Origin: Rhodococcus sp. Leaf278
Lineage (GTDB): Bacteria > Actinomycetota > Actinomycetes > Mycobacteriales > Mycobacteriaceae
DNA: 64,000 bases
Reading direction: 5' to 3'
NCBI RefSeq assembly: GCF_001426085.1
Contig: NZ_LMRR01000001.1
Location: 435,539 to 499,538, forward strand
Under the pieces are notes generated by a model. It was given only the letters and a program-made list of their open reading frames with translations, searched no databases and was not told the DNA's origin. A program made the translations under genes and the position numbers. Below are positions 25,506 to 36,704 of this stretch, one piece after another. Numbering within the stretch: the first letter of the stretch is position 1; each line of letters begins with the position of its first letter.

Positions 25506-26186
25506 TTGAATCAGAAGGACGTACGCAGTCCTGAGCAGGAGGATCCAGCTATTTACAAGATCAACGGCGATCGCGACACCGCGCGTCTACCCGAGTCCGT
25601 ACCCGCGCCCGAGGACCTCAGCGGAACCGCAGTGTTCGATGCGACCGGCGAGGATTCCACCATGCCGTCCTGGGACGAGCTGGTTCGTGAGCACGGCGAC
25701 CGCGTCTACCGTCTGGCCTACCGCCTGTCCGGCAATGCTCAGGATGCCGAAGACCTGACTCAGGACACGTTCATCCGGGTCTTCCGCTCCCTGTCCAACT
25801 ACCAGCCCGGCACCTTCGAGGGCTGGCTCCACCGCATCACCACGAATCTGTTCCTCGACATGGTCCGTCGCCGTAGCCGCATCCGCATGGAGGCACTGCC
25901 CGAGGACTACGACCGCGTCCCCTCCGACCGGCCGAACCCCGAGCAGATCTACCACGACGCGCGCCTGGACCCCGATCTGCAGTCTGCGCTCGACTCGTTG
26001 GCACCCGAGTTCCGCGCCGCAATCGTGCTGTGCGATATCGAAGGACTGTCGTACGAGGAGATCGGTGCGACACTGGGCGTCAAGCTCGGAACAGTCCGCA
26101 GTCGCATTCACCGTGGACGCCAGGCGCTACGCGAGTACCTTCGAGTGCACGGGAAGGTCGACTCCGGTCACGCAAGTGTCCACTAG
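25506..26186 (+). CDS. sigE: ECF sigma factor SigE
   Basis: Extracytoplasmic-function sigma factor of 226 residues. [20 protein letters not shown] and [28 protein letters not shown] are nearly identical to mycobacterial SigE; region 2 spans about residues 60-125 and region 4 ([23 protein letters not shown]) about 180-205. It directs envelope-stress transcription and is expected to be held by RseA. The TTG start at 25506 is uncertain, since mycobacterial sigE has several alternative starts. A GGAAC (25482) and GTT (25505) pair could be a stress promoter that would force a downstream start. rseA follows after 16 bp. Confidence 0.93.
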   Translation: MNQKDVRSPEQEDPAIYKINGDRDTARLPESVPAPEDLSGTAVFDATGEDSTMPSWDELVREHGDRVYRLAYRLSGNAQDAEDLTQDTFIRVFRSLSNYQPGTFEGWLHRITTNLFLDMVRRRSRIRMEALPEDYDRVPSDRPNPEQIYHDARLDPDLQSALDSLAPEFRAAIVLCDIEGLSYEEIGATLGVKLGTVRSRIHRGRQALREYLRVHGKVDSGHASVH

Positions 26187-26202
26187 CTACGAGGAGGGTT
26201 GG

Positions 26203-26529
26203 ATGACGCAGGCGCGCAAGCCCCGGCAGTTCAGCTCCACCGAACATCTGGCCAGTGAGGCCGTTGCGGCGTACGTGGACGGCGAATTGCGCATGCCCGC
26301 GTATCTTCGTGCTGCCCACCACCTCGCAGAGTGCCCGGAATGCGCAGCCGAGGTCGAAGCGCAGCAGCAGGCGCGTCGGGCATTGCGCGGGGCGGGCGAG
26401 ATGTCGATGCCGCACTCACTTCGTGGCCTGCTCAGTCAGATCCCCTCCTGCGCCGGCGAGGATCGGCCGGCCCACACCAAGCGAACCTTCATGTCGTCCG
26501 TCGCCGCTGTGCGTCGTCGCCGACGCTGA
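26203..26529 (+). CDS. rseA: Anti-sigma factor RseA
   Basis: Zinc-associated anti-sigma factor of 108 residues. The HHLAECPECAAEV segment gives the H-x3-C-x2-C motif (about residues 40-46). The N-terminal helix ASEAVAAYVDGELRMPAYLRAAHHL is the typical binding region. No membrane helix is present, so release is likely by oxidation of the zinc site or phosphorylation and proteolysis, as in M. tuberculosis RseA. ATG at 26203 has a GAGGAGG ribosome site. Confidence 0.92.
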   Translation: MTQARKPRQFSSTEHLASEAVAAYVDGELRMPAYLRAAHHLAECPECAAEVEAQQQARRALRGAGEMSMPHSLRGLLSQIPSCAGEDRPAHTKRTFMSSVAAVRRRRR

Positions 26530-28143
<1,614 letters not shown>

Positions 28144-28161
28144 CGACGTAGGCTGGCAGGC

Positions 28162-28611
28162 GTGTTCGGCAACATCGGTTGGGGAGAGCTCGTCATTCTC
28201 CTCGTAGCAGCTCTGGTCATCCTCGGCCCGGATCGCCTTCCCGGCGCCATCAGCTGGGTGTCCAAGTCCATCCGCCAGGTGAAGGACTACGCCAACGGCG
28301 CGAGTCAGCAACTCAAGGACGAGCTGGGTACCGACTTCGAGGACCTTCGCAAACCGCTCGCCGATCTCAACCAGCTCCGGGGAATGACCCCTCGTGCGGT
28401 CATCACCAAGCACTTGCTCGACGGCGACGATTCGATCTTCAAGAACCCCTTGGACGACACCTTCAAGGGCAAGCCATTCGAGACGAAGCCGAAGAACCTC
28501 GGCGGACCGACGCCGCAGACCGGTACTCCTCAGGGTGGGGTGTCGATGAGCAAGGACGCACCGAAGCTCGCGGCGGGCGACACTCCGCCGATCGACGCCG
28601 ACGCCACGTAA
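28162..28611 (+). CDS. tatB: Twin-arginine translocase subunit TatB
   Basis: TatB of 149 residues. N-terminal [27 protein letters not shown] is the membrane helix with the conserved Glu at position 9 and GP hinge, followed by an amphipathic helix and a Gly/Pro-rich tail. It binds Tat precursors with TatC at the membrane. Located 18 bp after htrA, as in mycobacteria, and apparently part of the sigE-rseA-htrA-tatB block. Confidence 0.93.
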   Translation: MFGNIGWGELVILLVAALVILGPDRLPGAISWVSKSIRQVKDYANGASQQLKDELGTDFEDLRKPLADLNQLRGMTPRAVITKHLLDGDDSIFKNPLDDTFKGKPFETKPKNLGGPTPQTGTPQGGVSMSKDAPKLAAGDTPPIDADAT

Positions 28612-28621
28612 GTACATCCGT

Positions 28622-28648
28622 CAGCCGGCCTTCAGGCCACCCCGGCTG
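28622..28648. terminator. Hairpin after tatB
   Basis: CAGCCGG at 28622-28628 pairs with CCGGCTG at 28642-28648, with GGCC/GGCC able to extend it inside. Lies 11 bp after the tatB stop. No T-tract. Confidence 0.45.
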
Positions 28649-28675
28649 CTGGTACCACCCTTCCGACCCCGCCCC

Positions 28676-28726
28676 GGATGAATGTGGGATTCAGTCGCTC
28701 TGAGTGCAACAAAGGCGCATTCATGC
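28676..28726 (-). repeat. 51-bp palindrome-ended repeat, copy 1
   Basis: Read on the minus strand it matches copy 3 (59348-59398) at 45 of 51 positions, including an unbroken run of ATGAATGCGCCTTTGTTGCA. It has outer arms GGATGAATG and CATTCATGC. It lies between convergent tatB and the ABC ATPase gene. Confidence 0.85.
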
Positions 28727-28754
28727 GAGGGCGGGTGAAACTGGGGGAGCGGGG

Positions 28755-29528
28755 CTAGAGCACCTTGTTCAGGAAGTCCTGAGTACGGGGGTTCTGCGGA
28801 TTACCGAACAACTCGTCGGGGGTTCCCTCCTCGACAATGACGCCCTCGGCCATGAAGATCACTCGATCCGCGACTTCGCGTGCGAAGCCCATCTCGTGGG
28901 TGACGACGACCATCGTCATGCCGCCCTTGGCGAGGTCGCGCAGCACCTGCAGTACTTCCCCGACCATCTCGGGGTCGAGTGCGCTGGTGGCCTCGTCGAA
29001 CAGCATGATCGACGGGCTCATGGCCAGTGCTCGCGCGATGGCGACACGCTGCTTCTGCCCGCCCGACAGGTTGGCCGGCTTGTAGTCGGCGCGCTCGGAC
29101 AGGCCGACTTGTTCGAGCAACTGCGCAGCCGCTTCCTTTGCCTGCGACTTCGACATCTTCTTCGTCTCGACGGGTGCGAGCATGACGTTCTCGAGGGCGG
29201 TCATGTGCGGGAAGAGGTTGAAGTGCTGGAACACCATGCCGATGTTCTGGCGCACCTTGTCCAGGTCGACGTTCTTGGCCGTGAGGTCGGTGCCGTCGAC
29301 GACGACCGATCCGGCAGTGATGTCCTCGAGCTTGTTGAGGCAGCGCAGGAACGTGCTCTTGCCCGAGCCCGAGGGGCCGATCACACAGACCACTTCACCG
29401 TTGGCGATCTCGGCGTCGATGCCCTTGAGAACCGTGTTGTCGCCGAACGCCTTCTGCAGGCCCTTGATCGAGATCTTCGTTCCCGGACCTTGGTCGACCG
29501 GCAGGTCCTTGGTCAGTTCGGTGCTCAT
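28755..29528 (-). CDS. glnQ: Glutamine-type ABC importer ATP-binding protein
   Basis: Polar amino-acid ABC ATPase of 257 residues. Walker [11 protein letters not shown]-loop [21 protein letters not shown], signature LSGGQKQR, Walker [15 protein letters not shown], and H-loop [15 protein letters not shown]. The C-terminus ends with [21 protein letters not shown], typical of GlnQ/ArtP. It starts at ATG 29528, overlapping the stop of the fused binding-protein/permease gene by 4 bp. Substrate is probably glutamine or glutamate; sequence alone does not decide. Confidence 0.93.
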   Translation of the reverse strand: MSTELTKDLPVDQGPGTKISIKGLQKAFGDNTVLKGIDAEIANGEVVCVIGPSGSGKSTFLRCLNKLEDITAGSVVVDGTDLTAKNVDLDKVRQNIGMVFQHFNLFPHMTALENVMLAPVETKKMSKSQAKEAAAQLLEQVGLSERADYKPANLSGGQKQRVAIARALAMSPSIMLFDEATSALDPEMVGEVLQVLRDLAKGGMTMVVVTHEMGFAREVADRVIFMAEGVIVEEGTPDELFGNPQNPRTQDFLNKVL

Positions 29529-30982
29529 TTGTTGATCCTCTTCTCGAGCCGGTTCGACAGCTTGGTGAGAGCCATGATGATGATGAAGTACAGGACGCCG
29601 ACGATGAGCCACATGTTGAACGACTCGAAGTTGCGAGCGATGATCAGACGACCCGTCTGCGTCAGCTCGGCGAGGCCGATGACCGAGAGCAGCGACGTGT
29701 CCTTGAGCGTGATGACGAACTGATTGATGTACGACGGGATCATCGTGCGAATTGCCTGTGGCATCACCACTTTTCGCATCGACTTGAGGTAGCTGATGCC
29801 GAGGCTGCGCGAGGCCTCCATCTGTCCCTTGTCGACGGCGAGGATGCCGCCACGCACGATCTCGGCCATGTACGCACCGGCGTTGAGCGAGAGCGTGATG
29901 ATACCGGCGGTGAACGCCGACATCTGGAAGTTCAGCGCGGCGGGTACGCCGAAGTAGATGAAGAATGCCTGCACCAGAAGCGGTGTGCCACGGAAGATGT
30001 CGACGTAGGTGGTACCGATGCCGCGCAGCACGATGTTGGTCGAGACGCGGAACAGGCCGAAGATGCCGCCGAGTACCAACGCGATGGCGATGGAGATGAC
30101 GGTCAACACGATGGTCAGCCACAAACCCTCGAGCAGCAACTGCCAGCTGCTGGCGATCAGGCCGGGGATGGACGTGTCCGCGGTGGAGGCGTCGGCATTG
30201 AGATAGGTGTCGAGGATCTGGTCGTACTGGCCGTTGGCGCGCAGGTTCTCCAGCCCGGTGTTGAACTGCTCGAGCAACTGCGCGTTGGTGCCCTTGGCGA
30301 CGGCGAATCCGTAACTGGCACCGGCTTCTTTCTCGGTGACGGTCTTGAATCCGTTGCCCTGGGTGATGCCGTAGGCGAGCACCGGGTAGTCCTCGAAGGC
30401 GGCCGCCGAGTTGCCGGTGCGCACTTCCTCGAACATGGTCGCGGAGTCGTCGAAGCTGCGAATGGTGAAGCCGTACTGATCTGCGATCGACGCGGCGAAG
30501 GTCGCGCCCTCGGTGCCGTTCTTGACCGCGACCGACTTACCGCGGAGATCCTCGTAGCCCGTGATCTCGTCGTTGGAATCCAGAATTGCCATCTGGACAC
30601 CGGAATCGAAGTACGGCTCGGAGAAGTCGAAGGTGGCCTTGCGCTCGTCGGTGATCGACATGCCGGCGATCATTCCGTTGAACTGGCCGCTGGTGACGCC
30701 CTGGAGCGCGGTATCGAAACCGACCTGCTCGACGGTGTACTCGAAGCCCTGGTCGACGGCGATGGCCGCGAGCAGGTCCATGTCGATTCCGACGAGTTTG
30801 CCTGTCTCGTCCTGGAACTCGAAGGGTGCGAAGGTGGTGTCCGTCGCGATCGAGTAGTTCTGCGCGGGCGGGGCGGGTTGTGCGGATGCCAGGCCAGGAC
30901 CGAGCAGCGATCCCAGCAGGGTCATCAGCAGTGCGATCAGAACCGGAACGACGACCGGCCTGATCCGATGCGGCTTCTTCAT
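29525..30982 (-). CDS. glnP: Fused substrate-binding protein and permease of amino-acid ABC importer
   Basis: Fusion protein of 485 residues. Residues 1-40 form a signal/anchor; residues about 45-265 are a solute-binding domain ([25 protein letters not shown], and [10 protein letters not shown]); residues about 275-485 are a permease with five hydrophobic segments and an EAA loop ([30 protein letters not shown]). Because the binding domain is tethered, capture is at the membrane face. ATG at 30982 is chosen over GTG 30991. A TAGGAT sequence upstream could serve as -10. Confidence 0.92.
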   Translation of the reverse strand: MKKPHRIRPVVVPVLIALLMTLLGSLLGPGLASAQPAPPAQNYSIATDTTFAPFEFQDETGKLVGIDMDLLAAIAVDQGFEYTVEQVGFDTALQGVTSGQFNGMIAGMSITDERKATFDFSEPYFDSGVQMAILDSNDEITGYEDLRGKSVAVKNGTEGATFAASIADQYGFTIRSFDDSATMFEEVRTGNSAAAFEDYPVLAYGITQGNGFKTVTEKEAGASYGFAVAKGTNAQLLEQFNTGLENLRANGQYDQILDTYLNADASTADTSIPGLIASSWQLLLEGLWLTIVLTVISIAIALVLGGIFGLFRVSTNIVLRGIGTTYVDIFRGTPLLVQAFFIYFGVPAALNFQMSAFTAGIITLSLNAGAYMAEIVRGGILAVDKGQMEASRSLGISYLKSMRKVVMPQAIRTMIPSYINQFVITLKDTSLLSVIGLAELTQTGRLIIARNFESFNMWLIVGVLYFIIIMALTKLSNRLEKRINK

Positions 30983-31074
30983 GAAGGCCACTCTCTATCG
31001 ACAGTAGGATTGAAGGCAAATCCTAAGGCTTCGACCCTGTTTCCCGCGTCGTTTATCGGGTATAAGCGCGCGCC

Positions 31075-32211
31075 CTACAGTTTCCGGGCCGTGTCGATTC
31101 CCAGCGACATTCCCACCAGCCCGCGCTCGCGCACCGCCAGCTTTCCGGCGACTGCCTCCAAGGCTTGTGCCGCAGGCGATTCCGGGTTGCTCAGCACGAT
31201 CGGCGTCCCGGCGTCACCACCCTCGCGGACGGCGGTGTCGAGCGGAATCTGGCCGAGAAGGGGAACGCTGGCACCCACTGCCTTGGTCAATCTGTCCGAT
31301 ACGTCCTGTCCACCACCGGATCCGAAGATGTCCATACGGGTGCCGTCGGGTAGTTCGAGCCAGGACATGTTCTCCACCACGCCCGCAACACGCTGACGGG
31401 TCTGCAGAGCAATTGCTCCGGCGCGCTCGGCCACCTCGGCCGCGGCCTGCTGCGGAGTGGTGACGACGAGGATCTCCGCGCTCGGAATGAGCTGTGCGAC
31501 AGAGATTGCCACGTCTCCGGTGCCGGGGGGAAGGTCGAGCAGCAACACGTCCAGGTCACCCCAGAAGACGTCGGCCAGGAATTGCTGTAATGCGCGGTGC
31601 AACATCGGTCCACGCCAGACGACCGGGGTGTTGCCCTGCGTGAACTGGGCGATCGAAATGAACTTCACGCCGTGCGCCTGCGGCGGCATGATCATCTTCT
31701 CCACCTGGGTGGGCCGCGCGTCGTTGCCGAGCATGCGTGGCACGGAGTGGCCGTAGATGTCGGCGTCGAGCACGCCTACCGACAGCCCCCGCGCAGTCAG
31801 TGATGCCGCGAGATTGACCGTCACACTGGACTTGCCCACGCCGCCCTTGCCCGACGCCACCGCGTACACCCGCGTCAGCGATCCGGGTTGTGCGAAGGGA
31901 ATGATCGGCTCGGCGGAATCGCCGCGCAGAGACTTGCGTAGTTCGGTGCGTTGCTCGTCGTTCATGACGTCGAGCTCGACGGTCACGGTGCCCACACCTG
32001 CGACGTCGGCGACGGCGTTCTTCACGCGATCGCTGATCTCGGTCTTCATCGGGCAGCCGGAGGTGGTGAGGTAGATGCCGACACCGACGGAACCGTCGGC
32101 GGATACATCGATGCTCTTGACCATCCCGAGGTCGGTGATGGGCTTGCGGATCTCGGGGTCGATGACCTTCGTCAGCGCGGTCCGAACGTCGGATTCGGTC
32201 AGTACAGCCAT
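31075..32211 (-). CDS. mrp: Mrp/ApbC/NBP35-family iron-sulfur carrier ATPase
   Basis: P-loop NTPase of 378 residues. An N-terminal DUF59/MIP18 domain (about 1-95, with TTSGCPMK) precedes the ATPase core; the deviant Walker A SGKGGVGKSS lies near residue 119, and DLPPGTGDVAI is the switch region. Members move or insert Fe-S clusters onto client proteins. The gene lies upstream of the amino-acid importer with a 92-bp gap. Confidence 0.93.
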   Translation of the reverse strand: MAVLTESDVRTALTKVIDPEIRKPITDLGMVKSIDVSADGSVGVGIYLTTSGCPMKTEISDRVKNAVADVAGVGTVTVELDVMNDEQRTELRKSLRGDSAEPIIPFAQPGSLTRVYAVASGKGGVGKSSVTVNLAASLTARGLSVGVLDADIYGHSVPRMLGNDARPTQVEKMIMPPQAHGVKFISIAQFTQGNTPVVWRGPMLHRALQQFLADVFWGDLDVLLLDLPPGTGDVAISVAQLIPSAEILVVTTPQQAAAEVAERAGAIALQTRQRVAGVVENMSWLELPDGTRMDIFGSGGGQDVSDRLTKAVGASVPLLGQIPLDTAVREGGDAGTPIVLSNPESPAAQALEAVAGKLAVRERGLVGMSLGIDTARKL

Positions 32212-32298
32212 TGCTTCATGCTAGGCGGTGCGCGGACTCCCGATGAACAGCAGGGCAGCGCGATCCAGTGCTGCGTCCGATTCAGTGCAGTGTTGGAT

Positions 32299-33171
32299 TC
32301 AATGAATGCGCGGCAGCTGGTCCGACGTCGGGATGATGCCGGTGGCGTATCCGGCCGACCATGCCAGCACGTTCGCCACGTAGGCCATCGAATTGTTGTA
32401 GCGCAGGATCGCTCTGGTGGTGGAGCCCAGGTCGCGCATGTTGGTGCCGTCGTCGCACAGGTACATGCCGGTGGCCAGGGCTGCGTCGTACAGATTCTGT
32501 GGGTCTGAGACTCCGTCGCCGTTGCCGTCGGCGTGATAGAGGTTCCACGTCGAGGGCAGGAACTGCATCGGTCCCACTGCGCGGTCGTACTGGGTGTCGC
32601 CGTCGAGTGCGCCGCCGTCGGTGTCGCGGATCACCTGATTGCCCGCAAGGGTGCCGTTCAGAACCGGTCCGAGGATGGGCTCGTGCAGTTCGCCCGAGTC
32701 GTCGACCTTGCCGTTGTTGGCGTGGGTGGACTCGACGCGGCCGATGCCGGCGATGACGGTCCAGCTGATGCCGCAGCCGGGCTGCTGCTGGGCCAGGATC
32801 CGCTCGGCGTTCTTGTAGGCGGCGACGTTGACCACCGGAATCGCGATGGGGCTGACGGCCAGGTTGGTGGGGAGCTCCGGTGTGGGCGGGATCTCAGGGA
32901 CCGGCGCGGGTGCAGGGACCGGTGCCGGTACCGGAAGCTCGGCCTGAGCAACCGGCTGAGCCTGCTGGTCCTGGGCGATCGGCTGCGGGGTCTCGACCAC
33001 CGAGTTCGATTCCTGGGCAGCCGGCGAGGTTTTCGCACTGACGAAAGGAATGTATTCGGTGGCTCCGGCGCTGGTGGCGGCGGTGACGAGTCCTGCGGGG
33101 ACGAGACCTGCCAGAGCAATCACCGAATTCCGTCGAACCTTGGAAGTCGATGGTTTTCTGTGACGACCCAC
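32299..33171 (-). CDS. Secreted lytic transglycosylase-like protein
   Basis: Exported wall protein of 290 residues. N-terminal signal/anchor VIALAGLVPAGLVTAATSAGA, then a Pro/Ala/Gln-rich linker (about 45-105) and a MltB-type lysozyme-like domain: VIAGIGRVESTHANNG carries the catalytic Glu, and AVGPMQFLPSTWNLYHADGNGDGVSDPQNLYDAALATG is the substrate groove. It would cleave the peptidoglycan glycan strand. Starts at GTG 33171 with a good AGGAGGT site. A 19-nt GC hairpin (33194-33212) precedes the ribosome site. Confidence 0.88.
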   Translation of the reverse strand: MGRHRKPSTSKVRRNSVIALAGLVPAGLVTAATSAGATEYIPFVSAKTSPAAQESNSVVETPQPIAQDQQAQPVAQAELPVPAPVPAPAPVPEIPPTPELPTNLAVSPIAIPVVNVAAYKNAERILAQQQPGCGISWTVIAGIGRVESTHANNGKVDDSGELHEPILGPVLNGTLAGNQVIRDTDGGALDGDTQYDRAVGPMQFLPSTWNLYHADGNGDGVSDPQNLYDAALATGMYLCDDGTNMRDLGSTTRAILRYNNSMAYVANVLAWSAGYATGIIPTSDQLPRIH

Positions 33172-33193
33172 GCGTGCTGTACCTCCTGATTTC

Positions 33194-33212
33194 CCCGGAC
33201 GACGTCCGGGGC
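33194..33212. promoter_or_regulatory. 5'-UTR hairpin of the transglycosylase gene
   Basis: CCCCGGAC and GTCCGGGG form an 8-bp stem with a 3-nt loop, ending about 10 nt before the AGGAGGT ribosome site on the minus strand. It could modulate translation. It does not match any riboswitch that I can recognise. Confidence 0.4.
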
Positions 33213-33293
33213 CCGACCTGATGACCGGGATCGAGGGTACCTGATTCGAGACTGTTCTGTTATCGGGCTGTTACCAGCGGGGATGCCGTGCGG

Positions 33294-33863
33294 TCAGGAC
33301 AACGGATCGATATCGGACGCGTCCGGCACACCGCCGTCGTCCTGCACCCGCGCGGCTGCCTTCTTGCGCGCTTTCTTCGGTGATGTGACCGGCTGACCCG
33401 TCGCCTGCTCGAGCAGTGCCTTGATCTCGTCGAGTTCGCGGCGCAGGTAGTCGCGGGTGGCGACCTCACCGACGGCGATGCGCAGCGCAGCGAGTTCGCG
33501 GGCCAGGAATTCGGTGTCGGCCTTGGTCTGTTGGGCGCGGGAGCGATCCTCCTCGAGGGAGACGCGGTCGCGGTCGTCCTGCCGGTTCTGGGCCAACAGA
33601 ATCAGCGGCGCGGCGTACGCAGCCTGCGTGGAGAACGCAAGGTTGAGCAGGATGAAGGGATACGGGTCCCACTGCAGATTGACCGCAACGACGTTGAGGA
33701 AGATCCACACGATGACGATGCCGGTCTGAATGGCCAGATAGCGCCCCGTGCCCAGGAACCTGGCGGCCTTCTCGCCCGACTTGCCGAGATCGAAGTCGAG
33801 ATTGACGTTGAACATCCGCGATCCGCGCGGAGTGTCCATTCTCTGGCGTGCTGTTTCTTTCAC
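33294..33863 (-). CDS. DUF1003 membrane protein
   Basis: Protein of 189 residues. Two membrane helices (about residues 43-64 and 72-94, the second with LNLAFSTQAAYAAPLILLAQNRQDDRDR), then a coiled-coil and Lys/Ala-rich tail. The DUF1003 family is uncharacterised. The start GTG at 33863 overlaps the stop of the MgtE-N/CBS gene (GTGA), so the two are translationally coupled. This suggests a shared role, possibly in divalent cation handling; inference only. Confidence 0.9.
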   Translation of the reverse strand: MKETARQRMDTPRGSRMFNVNLDFDLGKSGEKAARFLGTGRYLAIQTGIVIVWIFLNVVAVNLQWDPYPFILLNLAFSTQAAYAAPLILLAQNRQDDRDRVSLEEDRSRAQQTKADTEFLARELAALRIAVGEVATRDYLRRELDEIKALLEQATGQPVTSPKKARKKAAARVQDDGGVPDASDIDPLS

Positions 33864-35134
33864 TGTCCGGCCACTTCCTGATCTCGCCAGTCCTCGGGCA
33901 ACAGGTGATCGAGGACGTCGTCCACGGTCACGGCCCCGACCAGGTGGTCCTCGTCGTCGACCACCGGGCCACAGACGAGGTTGTACGTCGCGAAGTATCG
34001 CGTCACGGCGGTGAGGCTGTCGTCGGGAGACAACCGTGGAAGAGCGCTGTCCACGACTCCGCCGACCAGGCTCGCCGGGGGTTCTCGCAGTAGCTGCTGC
34101 AAGTGGACGCAGCCGAGGTAAGGCCCGGTCGGTGTCGCGGTCGGCGGCCGCACGACGAACACCAGTGATGCCAGCGCAGGCGTCAGGTCGGGGTTGCGCA
34201 CCCGAGCGAGAGCCTCGGCCACGGTCGTCGATGCGGTGAGCACGACCGGTTCGGGTGTCATCAGACCACCGGCAGTGTCGGGGGAGTGCTCGAGCAGGCG
34301 TCGGACAGGCGCGGAGTCCTCCGGATCCATCAGGCGCAGAAGCGATTCCGCTTCGGTCTCGGGCAGCTCGCCCAGGAGGTCGGCAGCGTCGTCGGGGTCC
34401 ATGGCCTCGAGCACGTCGGCGCCACGGTCGACACCGAGGTAGTGCATCAACTCCACCTGATCGTCGTCCGGTAATTCCTGGACGACGTCCGCGAGCCGCT
34501 CGTCGTCGAGAGCCCGTGCCACCTCCATGCGGCGTTTGACGGGCAATTCGCGCATCGCGTTCGCCACGTCGGCCGCCCGAAGATCCTCGAACTGCATGAG
34601 TAGCTGCGCCACACCCTGATCGGGCATCGACAGCTCGTTCTGGGTGAGTCCCTGCACGTGCTGCCAGTCCACGACGTGGATAGCGCCGCGGCGCGCGAGC
34701 CGTTGACGCTGCTTGCGTACAGCTACCCGGGCCACCACCCAATCCCGTGTTCGGGTGAGCTCGAGACCGAGGTCGACGACGATCGAATCGGCGTCGTGCA
34801 GCTCGTCGAGCTCGGGGTCGTCGACGCGCACCTTGGAGTCGAGGATCTGCGCGAACACCAGGATCTCGTTGGCTCGCTGGGTGAATCGACGCAGACTGAC
34901 GTTACCGGTCGTCAGTTGAACGGAGTTGGGCTCGATGCTGGTCACGCGGAGCATCGGCACGAAAATTCTTCGGCGAGTTGCCAATTCGACCACCAGGCCG
35001 AGGACTCTCGGTTGCGCTCGGCCGACGCGCATCGAGATGACCACGTCGCGAACCCGGCCGATCGATTCGCCGTCGGGGCCCAGGACGCCCAGGCCCGCGA
35101 GCCTGGCCGCGAATACCTTGCTCAGTGCTGCCAT
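33860..35134 (-). CDS. PRC-barrel / MgtE-N / CBS-domain protein without a transporter domain
   Basis: Soluble protein of 424 residues, homologue of Rv1232c. A PRC-barrel-like segment at the N-terminus (GPDGESIGRVRDVVI), an MgtE N-terminal superhelical domain (LMQFEDLRAADVANAMRELPVKRRMEVARALDDERLADVVQELPDDDQ), and two CBS motifs (LMTPEPVVLTASTTVAEAL and the C-terminal VDDEDHLVGAVTVDDVLDHLL). It lacks the five-helix Mg channel of true MgtE. It probably senses Mg2+ or nucleotides and acts on a separate protein; DUF1003 is the coupled candidate. Confidence 0.9.
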   Translation of the reverse strand: MAALSKVFAARLAGLGVLGPDGESIGRVRDVVISMRVGRAQPRVLGLVVELATRRRIFVPMLRVTSIEPNSVQLTTGNVSLRRFTQRANEILVFAQILDSKVRVDDPELDELHDADSIVVDLGLELTRTRDWVVARVAVRKQRQRLARRGAIHVVDWQHVQGLTQNELSMPDQGVAQLLMQFEDLRAADVANAMRELPVKRRMEVARALDDERLADVVQELPDDDQVELMHYLGVDRGADVLEAMDPDDAADLLGELPETEAESLLRLMDPEDSAPVRRLLEHSPDTAGGLMTPEPVVLTASTTVAEALARVRNPDLTPALASLVFVVRPPTATPTGPYLGCVHLQQLLREPPASLVGGVVDSALPRLSPDDSLTAVTRYFATYNLVCGPVVDDEDHLVGAVTVDDVLDHLLPEDWRDQEVAGQ

Positions 35135-35193
35135 GATGGCAAGGTTAGAGGCTGGGCAATACAGAACATGAATCAGACAGGGGTTGTGCTGCG

Positions 35194-36150
35194 GTGAATG
35201 CGTCGGGCCTACGGCGATCGGTACTGGCTGTTCCGGGTAGTTCGGACAAGATGATCGCCAAGGCCAAGGGTCTGCCTGCCGACGCGATCTTCCTCGATCT
35301 CGAAGATGCGGTCGCCCCCATCGCGAAGGTCGAGGCTCGGGCTCGCATCGTCGATGCGCTGAACTCCGACGGTTGGGGCGATCAGATCAAGGTCGTGCGT
35401 GTCAACGATTGGACGACGCAGTGGACGTACGGCGATGTCATCGACGTCGTCTCGGGCGCAGGCCGCAATCTCGACGCGATCCTGTTGCCGAAGGTCGAGT
35501 GCGCCGCGCACGTTCAGGCGTTGGATCTTCTTCTCACTCAGCTCGAGAAGGAACACGGTCTCGATGTCGGCGGCATCGGGATCGAACCGCAGATCGAGAG
35601 TGCACGCAGCCTGCGCAACATCGACGAGATCGCGACCGCGAGTCCCCGGGTGCAGACGTTGGTGTTCGGGCCTGCGGATCTGATGGCCAGCGTGAATATG
35701 CGCACCCTCGTCGTCGGCGAGCAGCCGGTGGGATACGACACCGGCGACGCCTATCACCACATTCTGATGACCATTCTGCTGGCTGCACGGACCCACGGAC
35801 TGCAGGCGATCGACGGCCCCTACCTGCAGATTCGCGATCTGGACGCCTTTCGTCGGGCCGCCGGCCGCACGGCCGGTCTCGGGTTCGACGGTAAGTGGGT
35901 ACTGCATCCGACGCAGATCGAGGCCGCCAACGAGATCTTCGCGCCGCGCCAATCGGACTACGACAAGGCCGAGATGATTCTCGACGCCTACGAGTTCCAT
36001 ACCTCCGCGGCGGGCGGAGGTCGCGGCGCGGTGATGCTCGGCGACGAGATGATCGACGAGGCGAGCCGCAAGATGGCGCTGGTCGTCTCCGCGAAGGGTC
36101 GCGCGGCCGGTCTGAAGCGCACGACGACGTTCGAGCCGCCCACCTCCTGA
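35194..36150 (+). CDS. CitE-like HpcH/HpaI-family lyase
   Basis: Protein of 318 residues with the CitE/malyl-CoA lyase fold. DAIFLDLEDAVAP and LPKVECAAHV carry the metal-binding acids; VFGPADLMASV is the conserved loop, and WVLHPTQIEAAN is the C-terminal motif. Family reactions are reversible cleavage of malyl- or citramalyl-CoA thioesters. No other citrate lyase subunit is present, so it acts alone. The start GTG at 35194 is 59 bp from the divergent MgtE-N gene. Confidence 0.9.
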   Translation: MNASGLRRSVLAVPGSSDKMIAKAKGLPADAIFLDLEDAVAPIAKVEARARIVDALNSDGWGDQIKVVRVNDWTTQWTYGDVIDVVSGAGRNLDAILLPKVECAAHVQALDLLLTQLEKEHGLDVGGIGIEPQIESARSLRNIDEIATASPRVQTLVFGPADLMASVNMRTLVVGEQPVGYDTGDAYHHILMTILLAARTHGLQAIDGPYLQIRDLDAFRRAAGRTAGLGFDGKWVLHPTQIEAANEIFAPRQSDYDKAEMILDAYEFHTSAAGGGRGAVMLGDEMIDEASRKMALVVSAKGRAAGLKRTTTFEPPTS

Positions 36151-36215
36151 TCCACGCCGTGTTCGCGGACAGGACAATGGGTGTGACCGTGTCCGTTTCG
36201 GGGCACAATGGAGCC

Positions 36216-36704
36216 ATGACCAATCCCCTCTCACAGCCAGGTCGCCCAGGGCAGGGACTGCCGACGCCGCCCTCCGGTTGGCCCATCGGTTCGTACCCCA
36301 CCTATGCCGAGGCGCAGCGCGCCGTCGACTATCTCTCCGACGAAGAGTTCTCGGTGCAGGACGTCACGATCGTCGGCGTCGACCTGATGCAGGTCGAACG
36401 TGTCCTCGGCCGCCTCACCTGGCCTAAAGTCATTGGTGGAGGCATCGTTTCGGGTGCGTGGCTGGGTGTGTTCCTCGGCCTGGTACTCGGCATCTTCAGC
36501 GAGAACATCTTCGGAGCGCTGCTCATCGGCGTCGGCGGCGGCATCATCTTCGGTCTGATCTCGGCGTCCATTCCGTACGCGGCCACCAAGGGTCAGCGAG
36601 ATTTCGCGTCGAGCATGCAGTTGGTGGCGGGCCGATACGACGTCATCTGCGAGCCGCGAACGGCCGAGAAAGCACGCGATCTGCTCGCCAAACTGTCGAT
36701 CTGA
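36216..36704 (+). CDS. General stress protein 17M-like membrane protein (Rv1234-like)
   Basis: Protein of 162 residues. An N-terminal Gly/Pro-rich stretch, then a GSP17M-type domain (SYPTYAEAQRAVDYLSDEEFSVQDVTIVGVDL), and a glycine-rich pair of helices (about residues 75-120) that could lie in the membrane. The C-terminus ends with YDVICEPRTAEKARDLLAKL. Its position before lpqY-sugABC is conserved in mycobacteria. Role unknown. ATG at 36216 was preferred over GTGs upstream. Confidence 0.85.
   Translation: MTNPLSQPGRPGQGLPTPPSGWPIGSYPTYAEAQRAVDYLSDEEFSVQDVTIVGVDLMQVERVLGRLTWPKVIGGGIVSGAWLGVFLGLVLGIFSENIFGALLIGVGGGIIFGLISASIPYAATKGQRDFASSMQLVAGRYDVICEPRTAEKARDLLAKLSI

Noticed and set aside
33172..33293. 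Possible c-di-AMP riboswitch before the transglycosylase gene
   Set aside because: Too short, and the conserved core sequences of that class are absent; only a simple hairpin is seen.
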